A stretch of 64,000 nt of DNA from 62-47 sp044463945 (lineage in GTDB: Bacteria; Pseudomonadota; Alphaproteobacteria; Rhizobiales; Xanthobacteraceae), in assembly GCA_044463945.1 (NCBI GenBank), contig JBIQLW010000019.1:13740-77739 (forward strand), given 5' to 3'. A program made the translations under genes and the position numbers. Shown piece after piece: positions 42,959 through 53,813 of this stretch. The notes beneath the pieces are model-generated. The model was given only the letters and a program-made list of their open reading frames with translations. It had not been told where the DNA came from and ran no database searches. Position 1 is the first letter of the stretch. Every line of letters starts with the position of its first letter.

Positions 42959-43010
42959 GAAGGGATGGCGGCTTTCGTTTATGGCCAAAGACGTTTAGAG
43001 CATTCCCGCC

Positions 43011-43958
43011 ATGACCGACAACAATCCCGACCAACCGAAACAGAGCTGGTGGCGACGCCTCTCCGGCGGCCTCAAGCGCACCTCCGCGTCGCTGGGAACC
43101 GCGGTAGCCGATCTGGTGATCCGCCGCAAGCTCGACCGCGCCATGCTCGACGATATCGAGGACGTGCTGCTGCGCGCCGACCTCGGCTCCGACGTCGCGG
43201 CGCGCATCGCCGAGGCGGTCGGGCACGGCCGCTACGACAAGACGATCTCGGCCGACGAGGTCAAGGCCGTGGTCGCCACCGAGGTCGAGAAGGTGCTGAC
43301 GCCGGTGGCGAAGCCGCTCGTCATCGAGCCTGCGCAAAAACCGTTCGTGATCCTGATGGTCGGCGTCAACGGTTCCGGCAAGACCACCACCACCGGCAAG
43401 CTGGCCTCGCGCTTCGCCGCCGAGGGCCGCAAGGTAATGCTGGCGGCGGGCGACACGTTTCGCGCAGCCGCCATCGAGCAGTTGCAGGTGTGGGGCGAGC
43501 GCACCGGCGCGCCGGTGATCGCGCGGCCGCAGGGCTCCGACGCGGCGGGGCTGGCGTTCGACGCGCTCACGGCCGCGAAAGCCGAAGGCTCAGACGTGCT
43601 GCTGATCGACACCGCCGGGCGGCTCCAGAACAAGGCCGAACTGATGGGCGAACTGGAGAAGGTGGTGCGGGTGATGCGCAAGGTGGACGCCTCCGCGCCG
43701 CACGCCGTGCTCTTGGTGCTCGACGCCACGGTCGGGCAGAACGCGCTGTCGCAGGTCGAGGCGTTCCACCGCGCCGCCGGCGTCACCGGCCTCGTCATGA
43801 CCAAGCTCGACGGCACCGCGCGCGGCGGCATCCTGGTGGCGCTGGCGGAGAAGCACAAGCTGCCGGTGCATTTCATCGGCGTCGGCGAGGGCGTGGACGA
43901 CCTGTCGCCGTTCACCGCAAGCGATTTCGCCCGCGCGATCGCCGGAATCGAAAGCTGA
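43011..43958 (+). CDS. ftsY: signal recognition particle receptor FtsY
   Basis: The 315-residue GTPase has the SRP N-helical bundle and the G domain: GVNGSGKTTTTGKLA (P-loop), the DTFRAAAIEQL insertion, DTAGR, and TKLDGTARGG followed by the guanine-specificity region. It delivers ribosome-nascent chain complexes to the Sec translocon. The acidic N-terminal membrane domain of enterobacteria is absent, as usual in alphaproteobacteria. It is followed after two bases by the yciB-type gene; this pair and the nearby ccm operon are a conserved rhizobial order. Confidence 0.95.
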   Translation: MTDNNPDQPKQSWWRRLSGGLKRTSASLGTAVADLVIRRKLDRAMLDDIEDVLLRADLGSDVAARIAEAVGHGRYDKTISADEVKAVVATEVEKVLTPVAKPLVIEPAQKPFVILMVGVNGSGKTTTTGKLASRFAAEGRKVMLAAGDTFRAAAIEQLQVWGERTGAPVIARPQGSDAAGLAFDALTAAKAEGSDVLLIDTAGRLQNKAELMGELEKVVRVMRKVDASAPHAVLLVLDATVGQNALSQVEAFHRAAGVTGLVMTKLDGTARGGILVALAEKHKLPVHFIGVGEGVDDLSPFTASDFARAIAGIES

Positions 43959-43960
43959 CC

Positions 43961-44563
43961 ATGGACAAGACGCAGCCGCATCCGCTGTTCAAGCTGGCGA
44001 CCGAACTGGGGCCGCTGTTGATCTTCTTCTTCGCCAACGCGAAGTTCGACCTGTTCGTCGCCACCGCTGCGTTCATGGTGGCGATCGTGGTGGCGACCGC
44101 CGCCTCATGGCTGGTGACGCGCCACGTTCCGATCATGGCGCTGGTCACCGCCGTGATCGTGCTGGTGTTCGGCACGCTGACGCTGGTGCTGCACGACGAG
44201 ACCTTCATCAAGATCAAGCCGACCATCATCTACGGCCTGTTCGCGCTCGTGCTCGGCGGCGGGCTGGCGTTCGGCCGCTCCTTCATCGCCATCCTGTTCG
44301 ACCAGATGTTCAACCTGACGCCGGAGGGCTGGCGCCGGCTGACGCTGCGCTGGACGCTGTTCTTCGTCGCCATGGCGGTGCTCAACGAGATCGTCTGGCG
44401 CACGCAGACCACCGACTTCTGGGTCGCGTTCAAGGCGTTCGGCGTGATCCCGATCACCATGGTGTTCGCGATGCTGCAAATGCCGCTGATGAAGCGCTAT
44501 CATCAGGAGCCGGCGACGCTGGAAGCCAGCGACGCCCGCGACGGCGATATCGGGCAGGGGTGA
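43961..44563 (+). CDS. YciB/IspZ-family inner membrane septation protein
   Basis: The 200-residue protein has about five to six helices: ELGPLLIFFFANAKFDLFVAT, AAFMVAIVVATAASWLV and ALVTAVIVLVFGTLTLVL. The family pattern ELGP-x-x-IFF and TTDFWVAFKAFG near the end identify intracellular septation protein A / YciB. The family supports cell envelope integrity and division. It begins two bases after ftsY and is coupled to it. A palindromic repeat follows. Confidence 0.88.
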   Translation: MDKTQPHPLFKLATELGPLLIFFFANAKFDLFVATAAFMVAIVVATAASWLVTRHVPIMALVTAVIVLVFGTLTLVLHDETFIKIKPTIIYGLFALVLGGGLAFGRSFIAILFDQMFNLTPEGWRRLTLRWTLFFVAMAVLNEIVWRTQTTDFWVAFKAFGVIPITMVFAMLQMPLMKRYHQEPATLEASDARDGDIGQG

Positions 44564-44614
44564 CGCAAATCGAGTACGCCGCAAGCTTCTTTTACGGCCT
44601 TGACGTCATTCTTT

Positions 44615-44692
44615 GTCGTCATGCGCGGACTTGATCCGCGCATCCATCTTCCTAAAAAGATGGATTGCCGGGTCAAGCCCGGCAATGACGCT
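44615..44692. repeat. dispersed palindromic repeat, family B (copy 2)
   Basis: This is the same element as at 11168-11245 but inverted: TGCGCGGACTTGATCCGCGCA, then CATC...GATG, then TTGCCGGGTCAAGCCCGGCAA. It lies between the convergent yciB-type gene and ccmG, and could form a strong bidirectional terminator hairpin. Confidence 0.8.
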
Positions 44693-44704
44693 TCGAGGTG
44701 AGTC

Positions 44705-45298
44705 TTACGATCCCGCCTTCAGCGCCTTCTCGATCTCGACCTTGAGCACGCGGTCGATATTCTCCGGCGTGATCGCGCCGATCAGCTTGTAGGCGATCCT
44801 GCCGTCGCGGCCGACGACGAACGTTTCCGGCACGCCGTAGACGCCCCATTCGATGGCCGCGCGGCCGTTGGCGTCGACCCCGACACGGCTGAACGGATTG
44901 CCGTAGCGGCCGAGGAAGCGGCGCGCGTTGTCGGTCTTGTCCTTGTAGTTGATGCCGACGATCTGGATGCGGCTGTCGCCGGCAAGCGCGGTCAAGAGCG
45001 GCGCTTCCTCGTGGCACGGCACGCACCACGAGGCCCAGACGTTGACCACGCTGACCTTGCCGGCAAACATCTGCGGATCGAAGCCCGGCACCGCCGCGCC
45101 CTCGCGCGTCAGGCCGTCGAGCGGCGGCAGCGCGGTCGGCGGCGCGGGGCGTCCGATCAGCGCCGAGGGAATGCGCGAAATATCGCTGTCGCCGAGCCGG
45201 AACCAGAACAGCGCCGCCAGCGCCGCGAACGCCAGCAGCGGCAGCGCCAGCAGCCAGCGCCGCCGCGCCGGCGCGCTTTGGTTCGCCGCCTCGCTCAT
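44705..45298 (-). CDS. ccmG: cytochrome c maturation thiol:disulfide oxidoreductase CcmG/DsbE
   Basis: The 197-residue protein has one N-terminal membrane helix (LLALPLLAFAALAALFWF) and a periplasmic thioredoxin domain with WCVPC and the typical CcmG segments GKVSVVNVWASWC and GVYGVPETFVV. It keeps apocytochrome c thiols reduced before heme attachment. It is the last gene of the ccmABCDG operon, and its start overlaps the ccmD stop by four bases. Confidence 0.93.
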   Translation of the reverse strand: MSEAANQSAPARRRWLLALPLLAFAALAALFWFRLGDSDISRIPSALIGRPAPPTALPPLDGLTREGAAVPGFDPQMFAGKVSVVNVWASWCVPCHEEAPLLTALAGDSRIQIVGINYKDKTDNARRFLGRYGNPFSRVGVDANGRAAIEWGVYGVPETFVVGRDGRIAYKLIGAITPENIDRVLKVEIEKALKAGS

Positions 45299-45480
45299 GG
45301 CAGGTCCGCAGCATTGCGGCCGGAGCGCCGCGTCACGCCGCGCGCCTCGAACTCGCGCAGCCGCGCGCGCTGCTGGCGATAGTCGAACGCGATCCAGCCG
45401 ATCAGGAGCGCCACCACCAGCGCCACCAGCAGGTAGGACGTGACGATGAACGAGGCGTAGGGGCCGAGCGACATCGCCAT
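45295..45480 (-). CDS. ccmD: heme exporter small protein CcmD
   Basis: The 61-residue protein has a single helix (FIVTSYLLVALVVALLIGWIAF) followed by a basic tail (DYRQQRARLREFEARG), the standard form of CcmD. CcmD is needed to release holo-CcmE from the CcmABC complex. Its start shares a base with the ccmC stop (TGATG) and its end overlaps ccmG. An internal ATG two codons later is also possible. Confidence 0.88.
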   Translation of the reverse strand: MAMSLGPYASFIVTSYLLVALVVALLIGWIAFDYRQQRARLREFEARGVTRRSGRNAADLP

Positions 45481-46211
45481 CACCCGCGCGGACGGCTGGC
45501 TTGCTGCATTTGCAGCGCGCGGACGCGGCGGCGCAGGATCTCGTTGCGCATGGCGGCGAGATGCAGCGTGACGAACAACAGCGAGAACGCCACCGCCATC
45601 GTCAAAAGCGGAATCAGGAACGCCTTGTCCAGCGTCGAGCCGCCCATGCGGATCACCGACGCCGGCTGGTGCAGCGTATTCCACCAGTCGACCGAGAATT
45701 TGATGATCGGGATGTTGATCGCGCCCACCAGCGTCAGCACGGCGCTCGCGCGGGCGGCGCGCGAGGGGTCCTCCACCGCGCGCCACAGCGCGATCAGGCC
45801 GAGATACATCAGGAACAGGATCAGCACCGAGGTCAGCCGCGCGTCCCATTCCCAGTAGGTGCCCCACATCGGGCGGCCCCACAGCGAGCCGGTGACCAGC
45901 GCCAGAAAGGTGAAGGCGGCGCCGATCGGCGCGGCCGCCTTGGCGGCGACGTCGGCGAGCGGATGCCGCCACACCAGCGTGCCGAGCGAGGCCACGCTCA
46001 TCACGCCCCACACGAACATCGACAGCCAGGCGTTGGGCACGTGGATGAACATGATCTTCACCGTCGCGCCCTGCTGGTAGTCGTCGGGCGCCAGCGCCGA
46101 CTGATACAGGCCGAGCGCGAGCAGGATGGCGGTCGCGGCCGTCAGCCACGGCAGGATCCGGGCCGTCAGCGCCAGAAAGCGGGTCGGGTTGGCAAGGTCG
46201 ATCAGCGTCAT
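45480..46211 (-). CDS. ccmC: heme exporter/heme handling protein CcmC
   Basis: The 243-residue membrane protein has six helices and the tryptophan-rich heme-handling motif around SLWGRPMWGTYWEWDARLTS. Histidines in IMFIHVPNAW and NTLHQPASV serve as external heme ligands. It loads heme onto CcmE. The start at 46211 (MTLIDLANPTRF) is preferred to an in-frame upstream ATG at 46268. It lies 97 bases after ccmB. Confidence 0.95.
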   Translation of the reverse strand: MTLIDLANPTRFLALTARILPWLTAATAILLALGLYQSALAPDDYQQGATVKIMFIHVPNAWLSMFVWGVMSVASLGTLVWRHPLADVAAKAAAPIGAAFTFLALVTGSLWGRPMWGTYWEWDARLTSVLILFLMYLGLIALWRAVEDPSRAARASAVLTLVGAINIPIIKFSVDWWNTLHQPASVIRMGGSTLDKAFLIPLLTMAVAFSLLFVTLHLAAMRNEILRRRVRALQMQQASRPRG

Positions 46212-46308
46212 GGCTGTCCTGATAGTCGCCGCGCGCGCCGCGCGCAACGGACCACGGGCGCGTTCCATCGTGGTTCCGCGAGAGTTGATGGGGCGGGCTC
46301 GCGCATGG

Positions 46309-46977
46309 TCAGTCGAGCCCGTGGCGCAGCGCCGCCGCCGCCGCTAGCGGGCCGACCACGAGGCCGGCCAGCGACAGCGCGCACAGGATCGAGAACGGCG
46401 CGCCGAAGCCGGCGGGCTCAAGCACGGCGGCGTTGGAGGCGGCGACCCCGAAGATCAGCACCGGGATCGACAGCGGCAGCACCAGCACGGCGAGCAACAG
46501 GCCGCCGCGCCGCAGCGCCACCGCCAGCGCCGCGCCGATCATCCCGGTGAAGGTGAGCGCCGGCGTGCCCGCCAGCAGCGTCAGCGCCACCGCCAGCGTG
46601 GCATTGCCGTCGAGGTTGAGCAGCAGGCCGAGGATCGGCGTCGCCACCACCAGCGGCACCCCGGCCACCAGCCAGTGCGCCACCGCCTTGGCGAGGCAGA
46701 TCAGCTCCAGCGGCGTGCGGCTCATGGTCAGGAGGTCGAGCGAGCCGTCGTCGTGGTCGGCGGCGAACAGCCGGTCCAGCGTCAGCAGGCTCGCCAATAG
46801 CGCGCCGAGCCACAGGATGGCGGGGCCGAGCTTCTTCAAGAGCGCGAGATCGGGACCGACCGCGAACGGCATCAGCACCACCACGGTCAGGAAGAACAGC
46901 ACGCCGATCAGCGCGCCGCCGCCGACGCGCAGCGCCACCTGGATGTCGCGCCGAAGCAGTGCGACAAGCGCGCTCAT
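46309..46977 (-). CDS. ccmB: heme exporter permease CcmB
   Basis: This 222-residue permease has six helices (ALIGVLFFLTVVVLMPFAVG; PAILWLGALLASLLTLDRLF) and the family segment DHDDGSLDLLTMSRTPLELI. It forms an ABC complex with CcmA that releases holo-CcmE. The start at 46977 matches the family N-terminus. It is separated from ccmA by 175 bases containing a strong inverted repeat. Confidence 0.93.
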   Translation of the reverse strand: MSALVALLRRDIQVALRVGGGALIGVLFFLTVVVLMPFAVGPDLALLKKLGPAILWLGALLASLLTLDRLFAADHDDGSLDLLTMSRTPLELICLAKAVAHWLVAGVPLVVATPILGLLLNLDGNATLAVALTLLAGTPALTFTGMIGAALAVALRRGGLLLAVLVLPLSIPVLIFGVAASNAAVLEPAGFGAPFSILCALSLAGLVVGPLAAAAALRHGLD

Positions 46978-47035
46978 GACGCGCCGCTCCGTGGCGCGAT
47001 GGTGTCGATGGGCTGTCCGTGTTGACTCCCACCCC

Positions 47036-47136
47036 CGCCCCCTCCCCACAAGGGGGAGGGGAGCAAAAGCGCTGCGGCGCGCGGGGAGCGCTCCCTCCCC
47101 CCTTGTGGGGGAGGGTTGGGGAGGGGGGTGGCAGGG
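47036..47136. repeat. large GC-rich inverted repeat between ccmA and ccmB
   Basis: CCCTCCCCACAAGGGGGAGG near 47040 and CCCCCTTGTGGGGGAGG near 47098 form local hairpins and can also pair with each other across about 40 bases. This kind of intergenic element is common in Bradyrhizobiaceae. It sits inside the ccm operon. Confidence 0.7.
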
Positions 47137-47152
47137 ATCGGAAATGCCTCCA

Positions 47153-47773
47153 TCACGACACCCGCTCCCCGATCCGCAGCTCCCGCGCGGCGACGCCGAG
47201 CGGCAGGTGGGTGGCGGCGACGATCAGGCCGCCGCCGGCGAGATGCGCGCGCATCACTTCCGTCATCATCGCCTGCCCGCCGGCGTCGAGCGAGGACGTC
47301 GGCTCGTCGAGCAGCCACAGCGGCCGCCGGACCGCCAACAGCCGCGCGATCGACAGCCGCCGCCGCTGACCGGCCGACAGATACGCCGCCGGCAGATCCG
47401 CGATATGGTCGAGCCCGACCGCCGCCAGCGCGGCCGCGAGCGCGGTCGCCTCGCCGCCCAGCGCCGCGCGCCAGAACGCAAGGTTCTCCGCCACGCTGAG
47501 GCTCGGCTTCAGCGCGTCGCGATGGCCGAGATAGTGCGCCTGTTCGGCAAGGGAAAGCTCCGCGCCGCCGCCGTCGAGGACCAGCGCGCCGCCGGCCGGC
47601 GCGATCAGCCCGGCGATCAGCCGCAGCAGCGAGGTCTTGCCCGCGCCATTGGCTCCGATCACCGCCAGCGCCTCGCCGGCGTCGGCCGTAAAATCCAGAT
47701 TCGCGAAGATTTCGCGTCCGCCGCGGACGCATCGAAGCCGGGTTGCGGTGAGCCGCATTGCTGCACTGTTCAT
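47153..47773 (-). CDS. ccmA: heme exporter ATPase CcmA
   Basis: The 206-residue ABC ATPase has Walker A GANGAGKTS, signature LSAGQRRRLSIARLL, Walker B LWLLDEPTSSLD and the switch histidine in VAATHLPL. The small size and missing extra domain fit CcmA. It powers the release of heme-CcmE. The start is uncertain: 47773 (MNSAAMRL) or 47758 (MRLTATRL), without a clear ribosome site. It is divergent from acnA across a gap of 190 bases that holds both promoters. Confidence 0.92.
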   Translation of the reverse strand: MNSAAMRLTATRLRCVRGGREIFANLDFTADAGEALAVIGANGAGKTSLLRLIAGLIAPAGGALVLDGGGAELSLAEQAHYLGHRDALKPSLSVAENLAFWRAALGGEATALAAALAAVGLDHIADLPAAYLSAGQRRRLSIARLLAVRRPLWLLDEPTSSLDAGGQAMMTEVMRAHLAGGGLIVAATHLPLGVAARELRIGERVS

Positions 47774-47963
47774 GATGTCGCGGCTCATCTATTTCACATC
47801 GCGCAAAGGCGATGGTCGATGTGGCGGTGCCCCTAGAAACATTCTATAAGCCGGGTCTTGATGCAGCACACGACGCACGCCTGCAAGCCGGTCGGCCCAT
47901 CATCGATGGTGGTTTGATACCATTCGCCGGGTGTCCGCAACGGAAAAACTGGGATCGCTTCAT

Positions 47964-50684
<2,721 letters not shown>

Positions 50685-50733
50685 CGCCCGGCGCGGCGGT
50701 TTGCCTCACCGTGAAGTGAGTGGAGCATGACAA

Positions 50734-50762
50734 GAAGGCGGCCTAAGACAAAGGCCGCCTTC
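50734..50762 (+). terminator. intrinsic terminator after acnA
   Basis: GAAGGCGGCC (50734-50743) pairs perfectly with GGCCGCCTTC (50753-50762) across a nine-base loop. It lies 50 bases after the acnA stop. The tail CTCGCGTTTTG is only partly T-rich. Confidence 0.75.
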
Positions 50763-50831
50763 TCGCGTTTTGATAGTCTGGGGTCGCCAAGGTCGGCGGC
50801 AGGGGGCTGCTGGCTTCAATTGGAAAGATTG

Positions 50832-51581
50832 ATGGCGATCACCAATTTTGTGCGATGGAGCGGGATTCTCGGCGCGGCCGCGATCGTGGCGACCGCCGCG
50901 CCGGCCACCGCCCAGTCGCCGCGCGCGGTGGTTGAGCTGTTCACCTCGCAAGGCTGCTCGTCGTGTCCGCCGGCCGACAAGCTGCTCGGCGAACTGGCGC
51001 AGGACCCCTCGATCGTCGCGCTGACCCTGCCGATCGATTATTGGGATTATCTCGGCTGGAAGGACACGCTGGCCGACGCGCGCTTCAGCATCCGCCAGAA
51101 AGCCTATTCGCGGATGCGCGGCGACCGCGCCGTCTATACCCCGCAGCTTATCGTCAACGGCAAGCGCCACCTGATCGGCAGCGACCGCGCCGCGATCGAC
51201 GCTGCGCTGCACGAGAGGCGGGGCAGCGCGATGTCGGTGCCGGTGTCGATGACGGTGTCGGGCCGCCAGCTCAACGTCACGGTGGCGGCCGCGCCGGCCG
51301 AGCAGGCGGCGCATCAGGGTGAAATCTGGATCTGCGCGATCTCGCGCGCGGTGCCGATCGCGATCGGGCGCGGCGAGAATCGCGGCCGCGAGGTGGTCTA
51401 TCACAACGTCGTCCGCAACTGGCTCAAGGTCGGCGACTGGCTCGGCAAGAGCGCGAGCTGGAGCGTGCCGATGGAGAACATCGCGCGCGACGGCGTCGAT
51501 GCCGCCGTGGTCTATGTGCAGGACGGCACCCACGATCGGCCCGGCGCGATGCTCGGCGCCGCCTTCACGCCGCTGCGCTGA
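50832..51581 (+). CDS. DUF1223 family secreted protein
   Basis: The 249-residue protein starts with a signal peptide (SGILGAAAIVATAAPATAQS), then the DUF1223 core VVELFTSQGCSSCPPADKLLG. This gives a thioredoxin-like fold with the CSSC motif and a conserved DYWDYLGWKD. The family is exported and presumed to be a thiol or metal protein, but has no proven role. The start at 50832 is preceded by GGAAAGATT. It is followed after 14 bases by the YnfA-type gene. Confidence 0.9.
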   Translation: MAITNFVRWSGILGAAAIVATAAPATAQSPRAVVELFTSQGCSSCPPADKLLGELAQDPSIVALTLPIDYWDYLGWKDTLADARFSIRQKAYSRMRGDRAVYTPQLIVNGKRHLIGSDRAAIDAALHERRGSAMSVPVSMTVSGRQLNVTVAAAPAEQAAHQGEIWICAISRAVPIAIGRGENRGREVVYHNVVRNWLKVGDWLGKSASWSVPMENIARDGVDAAVVYVQDGTHDRPGAMLGAAFTPLR

Positions 51582-51595
51582 CGCCTGCCGCCGGC

Positions 51596-51919
51596 ATGAC
51601 GCCCATCGCCTACATCGGTGCCGCGCTGGCCGAGATCGCCGGGTGCTTCGCGTTCTGGGCCTGGCTGCGGCTCGGCAAGTCGGCGTGGTGGCTCGCGCCC
51701 GGCGTCGCCTCGCTGATGCTGTTCGCCTGGCTGCTGACGCTGGTCGATGCGCCGGCCGCCGGCCGCGCCTATGCCGCCTATGGCGGCATCTACATCGCGG
51801 CGTCGCTGTGCTGGCTGTGGGCGGTGGAGGGGGTGCGGCCGGACCGCTGGGACGTGAGCGGCGCGGCGCTTTGTCTGGCGGGCGCCGTCCTGATTCTCGC
51901 CGGGCCGCGGCCGGCCTGA
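51596..51919 (+). CDS. YnfA/UPF0060 family membrane protein
   Basis: The 107-residue protein has four helices and family motifs AALAEIAGCFAFWAWLR at the N-terminus, then AAYGGIYIAASLCWLWAVEG and PDRWDVSGAALCLAGA. YnfA is a small multidrug-resistance-like transporter. It follows DUF1223 in the same direction with probable cotranscription. Confidence 0.92.
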   Translation: MTPIAYIGAALAEIAGCFAFWAWLRLGKSAWWLAPGVASLMLFAWLLTLVDAPAAGRAYAAYGGIYIAASLCWLWAVEGVRPDRWDVSGAALCLAGAVLILAGPRPA

Positions 51920-51953
51920 ACTCAAGGCGGCAGGTCCCCAAAAAAGGTCCCCA

Positions 51954-51983
51954 AAAACAAAAAGGACCAACTTTCGTTGGCCC
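51954..51983 (-). terminator. intrinsic terminator on the minus strand
   Basis: Read on the minus strand, GGGCCAAC-GAAA-GTTGGTCC is followed by TTTTTGTTTTTG. The GNRA loop and a G-U pair exist only in the minus-strand RNA, while the plus strand would have an A-C mismatch. That sets the direction. No minus-strand protein gene precedes it. Confidence 0.7.
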
Positions 51984-52130
51984 GGAAGTAGGGGATTAGC
52001 TTCCCTGCGTGCAGGCCCGATCCTGAAAGCCCCGGGGGGCTGGGGGCTGAGGAAACCGGGACCGACAGAACCGGGCCGACGCAGTGATTGCCTTGTCGCA
52101 AGCGAGCGCGGCGTCGGCTGGGCGGAATTT
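51954..52130 (-). ncRNA. candidate structured small RNA, unknown family
   Basis: On the minus strand, several stem-loops follow each other: CCGACGC with GCGTCGG, AGCCCC with GGGGCT, CCTGC with GCAGG, and GGAAG with CTTCC. A final terminator hairpin with GAAA loop and U-run follows. CATAAT near 52140 could be a -10 element, which would give a transcript of about 180 bases. It does not match any RNA I know (not tmRNA, RNase P or SRP RNA as far as I can see). The 5' end is a guess. Confidence 0.35.
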
Positions 52131-52230
52131 GGGCCGTATTATGATTTTACCTAACGTTCCTGTGAGTCGCCGCGCGCGGCCCTGGAGCGGGATGACGTCA
52201 GATCGAATCGTCATCCCGTTTCAGTCTTTT

Positions 52231-52281
52231 GAGCATGATCTTTTCCAAAAGCCGGTTCCCGCTTTTTGGGCTCATGCTCTG
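52231..52281. repeat. dispersed palindromic repeat, family D (copy 2)
   Basis: GAGCATGATCTTTTCC and GGGCTCATGCTC ends enclose AAAGCCGGTTCCCGCTTT, with about 85% identity to the copy at 40113-40163. Confidence 0.78.
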
Positions 52282-52379
52282 GGCACGCGGCCCTTGCGGC
52301 GGCGGCCGGGCGGGGCGATCATGCTGTTTCGGCAAGCGCGTCAGTTGAAGCCGGATGCTTGAGATGACAGGAGGCGCCG

Positions 52380-52742
52380 ATGGGGTTGATGTCGGGGGAG
52401 GCCGATCCGGACGAAAGTCGCGGAGCGGAACGTGCGGTCTCGGCGGCAGGGGTCGTCACGTTCAATCGCCTTGAACTCAACCGCATCCTCAATCTCTACG
52501 GGCGGATGGTGGCGAACGGCGAATGGCGCGACTACGCCATCGATTTCCTGAAAGACAAGGCGGTGTTCTCGATCTTCCGCCGCGCCTCCGAGGTTCCGCT
52601 GTACCGGATCGAGAAGGACCCGCGGCTGGCGCGCAAGCAGGGCGCCTACAGCGTGATCTCGGCGGGTGGCCTGATCCTGCGGCGCGGCCACGACCTCGAC
52701 CGCGTGCTGCTGGCGATCGACCGCAAGCTGGCGCTGGTATAG
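52380..52742 (+). CDS. DUF2794 family protein
   Basis: The 120-residue protein matches the alphaproteobacterial DUF2794 pattern: FNRLELNRILNLYGRMVANG, EWRDYAIDFLKDKAVFSIFR, EVPLYRIEKDPRLARKQGAY and ILRRGHDLDRVL. It is soluble; its function is unknown. The start at 52380 is the only one that leaves the conserved domain after a variable head of 25 residues. It is a stand-alone gene between repeats. Confidence 0.9.
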   Translation: MGLMSGEADPDESRGAERAVSAAGVVTFNRLELNRILNLYGRMVANGEWRDYAIDFLKDKAVFSIFRRASEVPLYRIEKDPRLARKQGAYSVISAGGLILRRGHDLDRVLLAIDRKLALV

Positions 52743-52795
52743 GGCCGTTATCGCGTTTTCGAGGAAAGAGCGGCGACGATTCTGTCCGCCTCTCC

Positions 52796-52926
52796 GTGTC
52801 CCGGATGCGGCGCAAGCGCCAGCGCCGGGCCGCTTCGCTGATCCGGGGACCGTTGCGGGCGATACCTTGATACGGTCCCGGTTCTGCGGCGCAGCGTTGC
52901 ACGCCGCGCCGCGCCCGGAACATGGA
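52796..52926. repeat. dispersed repeat, family C (copy 2)
   Basis: This copy is nearly identical to 19095-19229, in the same orientation, including GGATGCGGCGCAAGCG and the central TACGGTCCCGGTTCTGCGG. It fills the gap between convergent DUF2794 and GNAT genes. Confidence 0.78.
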
Positions 52927-52956
52927 CCCGTCTGCGATTGAGGTTTGGCAGGCGCT

Positions 52957-53508
52957 TCACGCTCCGCCATCCCCCGGCACCGTGCTCGCGCCCTTGCCGA
53001 GCGCGCGCTGCATCATCACGGTGTCGAGCCAGCGGCCGAACTTGAAGCCGACGTCGGGATGGGTGCCGATCATCGCAAAGCCGCAGCGCCGGTGCAGCTC
53101 GATCGATCCCGCGTTGGCGGAGTCGCCGATCACGGCGATCATCTGGCGATAGCCGCGCCGCTCGCAGTCGCCGATCAGCGCTTGCAGAAGCGCCGTGCCG
53201 ATGCCGCGCCGTTGCGCGGCGGGCGCGAGATAGACCGAGTTCTCGACGGTGAAGCGATAGGCCGGGCGCGGCCGGTAGGAGCCGGCATAGGCATAGCCGG
53301 CCACCTCGCCGTCGATCGTCGCCGCGAGGTAGGGAAAGCCGCCGTCTTGCAGAGCGCGGAAGCGCCGGGTCATCTCGGCGAGATCGGGCGGCGTCAGTTC
53401 GAACGTCGCGGTGTTCTCGCGCACCTCGCGATCATAGATGGCGGTGACGGCGGGCAGGTCCGCCTCGCGCGCCGGCCGGATCACAAAGGATGATGGAGAG
53501 GATGACAT
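52957..53508 (-). CDS. GNAT N-acetyltransferase, phosphinothricin-acetyltransferase-like
   Basis: The 183-residue enzyme shows the PAT/BAR-type layout: IRPAREADLPAVTAIYDREVRENTATFE, then SVYLAPAAQRRGIGTALLQALI with the acetyl-CoA loop Q-R-R-G-I-G, and IGDSANAGSIELHRRCGF. The family acetylates small amines such as phosphinothricin or methionine derivatives; the natural substrate is unclear. The start at 53508 (MSSSPSS) is preferred; an upstream extension passes through a hairpin and repeat and is not supported. Confidence 0.88.
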   Translation of the reverse strand: MSSSPSSFVIRPAREADLPAVTAIYDREVRENTATFELTPPDLAEMTRRFRALQDGGFPYLAATIDGEVAGYAYAGSYRPRPAYRFTVENSVYLAPAAQRRGIGTALLQALIGDCERRGYRQMIAVIGDSANAGSIELHRRCGFAMIGTHPDVGFKFGRWLDTVMMQRALGKGASTVPGDGGA

Positions 53509-53580
53509 GCTCTTTGAGTCGGTTCTGCCGATGGCGGAGGAGCCTATTTTCTCCGGCGGCAAAAGAGAAGGCGCAAACAG

Positions 53581-53607
53581 AAGCCCCGGCGAACTTCGCC
53601 GGGGCTT
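53581..53607 (-). terminator. GC-rich hairpin, distal copy
   Basis: AAGCCCCGGCGAA pairs with TTCGCCGGGGCTT over 13 bases around one central base (the real loop must open a few pairs). On the minus strand CTGTTTGC follows, a weak U-run. Confidence 0.55.
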
Positions 53608-53659
53608 CTGTCCGCCCTTCAACTCGCCGCTCTTTAGGGCGAGCGTGCAACACGAAAAC

Positions 53660-53770
53660 CGTCATGCCCGCGAAGGCGGGCATCCAGTATTCCGCATGGA
53701 ATCACATCGTCCCTCATGCCCGCCCGGAATACTGGATCGTCCGCTTTCGCGGATGATGACGCCTCGTTTT
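53660..53770. repeat. dispersed palindromic repeat, family A (copy 5)
   Basis: Arms GCCCGCGAAGGCGGGC and CGTCCGCTTTCGCGGATG enclose the CCAGTATTCCG spacer, closest to the copy at 28917. It lies between two matching hairpins. Confidence 0.78.
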
Positions 53771-53813
53771 CCGTCCGACTCTTCCGTCCGACTCCGAGGT
53801 GCTGCCAGCAAAG

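Larger units (their letters stand above)
51920..52379. other. 460-base gap: candidate small RNA on the minus strand plus a repeat
   Basis: No protein gene is supported. The left part holds several hairpins and a minus-strand intrinsic terminator (see the next entries), the middle a short AT-rich patch near 52140, and the right part a family-D palindromic repeat (52231-52281). Confidence 0.55.

Noticed and set aside
51954..52130. Identification of the candidate RNA as 6S RNA, tmRNA or SRP RNA
   Set aside because: No tag sequence, no long closing stem between the ends, and no conserved SRP tetraloop region could be found.
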